DNA of 25,848 nucleotides from an uncultured Cryomorphaceae bacterium (GTDB lineage Bacteria; Bacteroidota; Bacteroidia; Flavobacteriales; Schleiferiaceae): assembly GCA_913049755.1 (NCBI GenBank), contig CAJWXO010000006.1, forward strand, positions 1-25,848, read 5' to 3'. A program made the translations under genes and the position numbers. Below are positions 25,584 to 25,848 of the stretch, in pieces (within the stretch, counting starts at the first letter, position 1; each line of letters starts with the position of its first letter). Below the pieces are notes generated by a model. That model was not told the origin of the DNA and made no database searches. It was given only the letters and a program-made list of their open reading frames with translations.

Positions 25584-25848
25584 CTAACGAAGTTTTGAGT
25601 TCCCTTCATGACGAAGCTTATCGCGTGATCCTTTAGTTATCATTCTACTATCAAAAGAACTTTGGAGATCTACTCCAGTCTGATTGGCAAGACACAGTGT
25701 CACAAAAAGAACATCGGCGAGCTCTTCGCCCAAGTCAAGTTCTTTATCCGAATCTTTTTCAGATTGCTCACCATATTTACGCGAAATGATTCTTGCCACT
25801 TCACCAACTTCCTCCGTAAGCTGAGCCATATTTGTTAATTCATTAAAA
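25584..25848 (-). CDS. MazG-like nucleotide pyrophosphohydrolase, N-terminus cut by window edge
   Basis: The reading frame stays open through the window end: before the internal Met at 25829 it continues upstream with FNELTN, so the real start lies beyond 25848 and the Met is not the start. Eighty-eight residues are visible. The all-alpha NTP pyrophosphohydrolase motifs are present: TEEVGEVARI (EExxE) and, after a charged loop, LGEELADVLF (ExxD), which together bind Mg2+. Such proteins cleave (d)NTPs to monophosphates and remove non-canonical nucleotides. The single short domain resembles the compact one-domain MazG/dCTPase-like proteins of about 110 residues, not full-length two-domain MazG. 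The substrate cannot be assigned. Confidence 0.87.
   Translation of the reverse strand, partial: FNELTNMAQLTEEVGEVARIISRKYGEQSEKDSDKELDLGEELADVLFVTLCLANQTGVDLQSSFDSRMITKGSRDKLRHEGNSKLR

Noticed and set aside
1..25848. Defence system, mobile element or biosynthetic cluster hidden in the window
   Set aside because: All substantial coding frames belong to recognisable housekeeping families except one small barrel-like protein. No transposase, integrase, toxin-antitoxin pair, repeat array or change in base use was seen.

Overview
This window comes from an AT-rich member of the Bacteroidota, most likely of the Flavobacteriales. The evidence is adjacent gliding-motility genes gldB and gldC beside nadE and engB, promoter-like TAnnTTTG elements of the type used by this phylum, a meso-diaminopimelate MurE, an FtsZ with a very long acidic tail, and a fused malic enzyme/phosphotransacetylase-like protein. 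I see no rRNA, tRNA, CRISPR array, insertion sequence, integrase or phage gene. It reads as conserved core chromosome.

Layout. Bases 1-732 (minus) hold nadE without its C-terminus. gldB and gldC (757-2089, plus) diverge from it across 24 bases. Convergent to gldC is a minus-strand pair: engB (2103-2777) and an alpha/beta hydrolase (2750-3514). Between the hydrolase and mraZ lies a compact control region: a 17-bp palindrome, four TGGG boxes at 10/10/9-bp spacing, and a TTTG-N23-TATTTTTG promoter candidate.

Bases 3703-19994 (plus) form one unbroken division and cell-wall (dcw) operon: mraZ, rsmH, ftsL-like, ftsI (class B PBP with one PASTA domain), murE, mraY, murD, ftsW, murG, murC, ftsQ, ftsA, ftsZ, and a YqeY-domain gene. 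Adjacent genes overlap or are at most 14 bases apart. Together they build the UDP-MurNAc-peptide (MurC, D, E), pass it to the membrane (MraY, MurG), polymerise and crosslink it at the septum (FtsW, FtsI), and organise the division ring (FtsZ, FtsA, FtsQ, FtsL). murF, ddl, murB and ftsB are not in the cluster.

The YqeY gene converges with, and overlaps by 11 bp, a minus-strand gene for a small secreted beta-barrel-like protein, which follows a 761-aa malic enzyme (20564-22849, minus). A 298-base divergent spacer leads to hflX (23148-24320, plus), which converges on a glutaryl-CoA dehydrogenase-like gene (24342-25520, minus). A MazG-like pyrophosphohydrolase, cut by the window end, finishes the sequence (25584-25848, minus).

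The best leads are the mraZ operator, the size and two-part end of FtsZ, the possibly leaderless gldB start, and unassigned sequence in the maeB-hflX spacer. I found no clear evidence of a wholly undescribed system.
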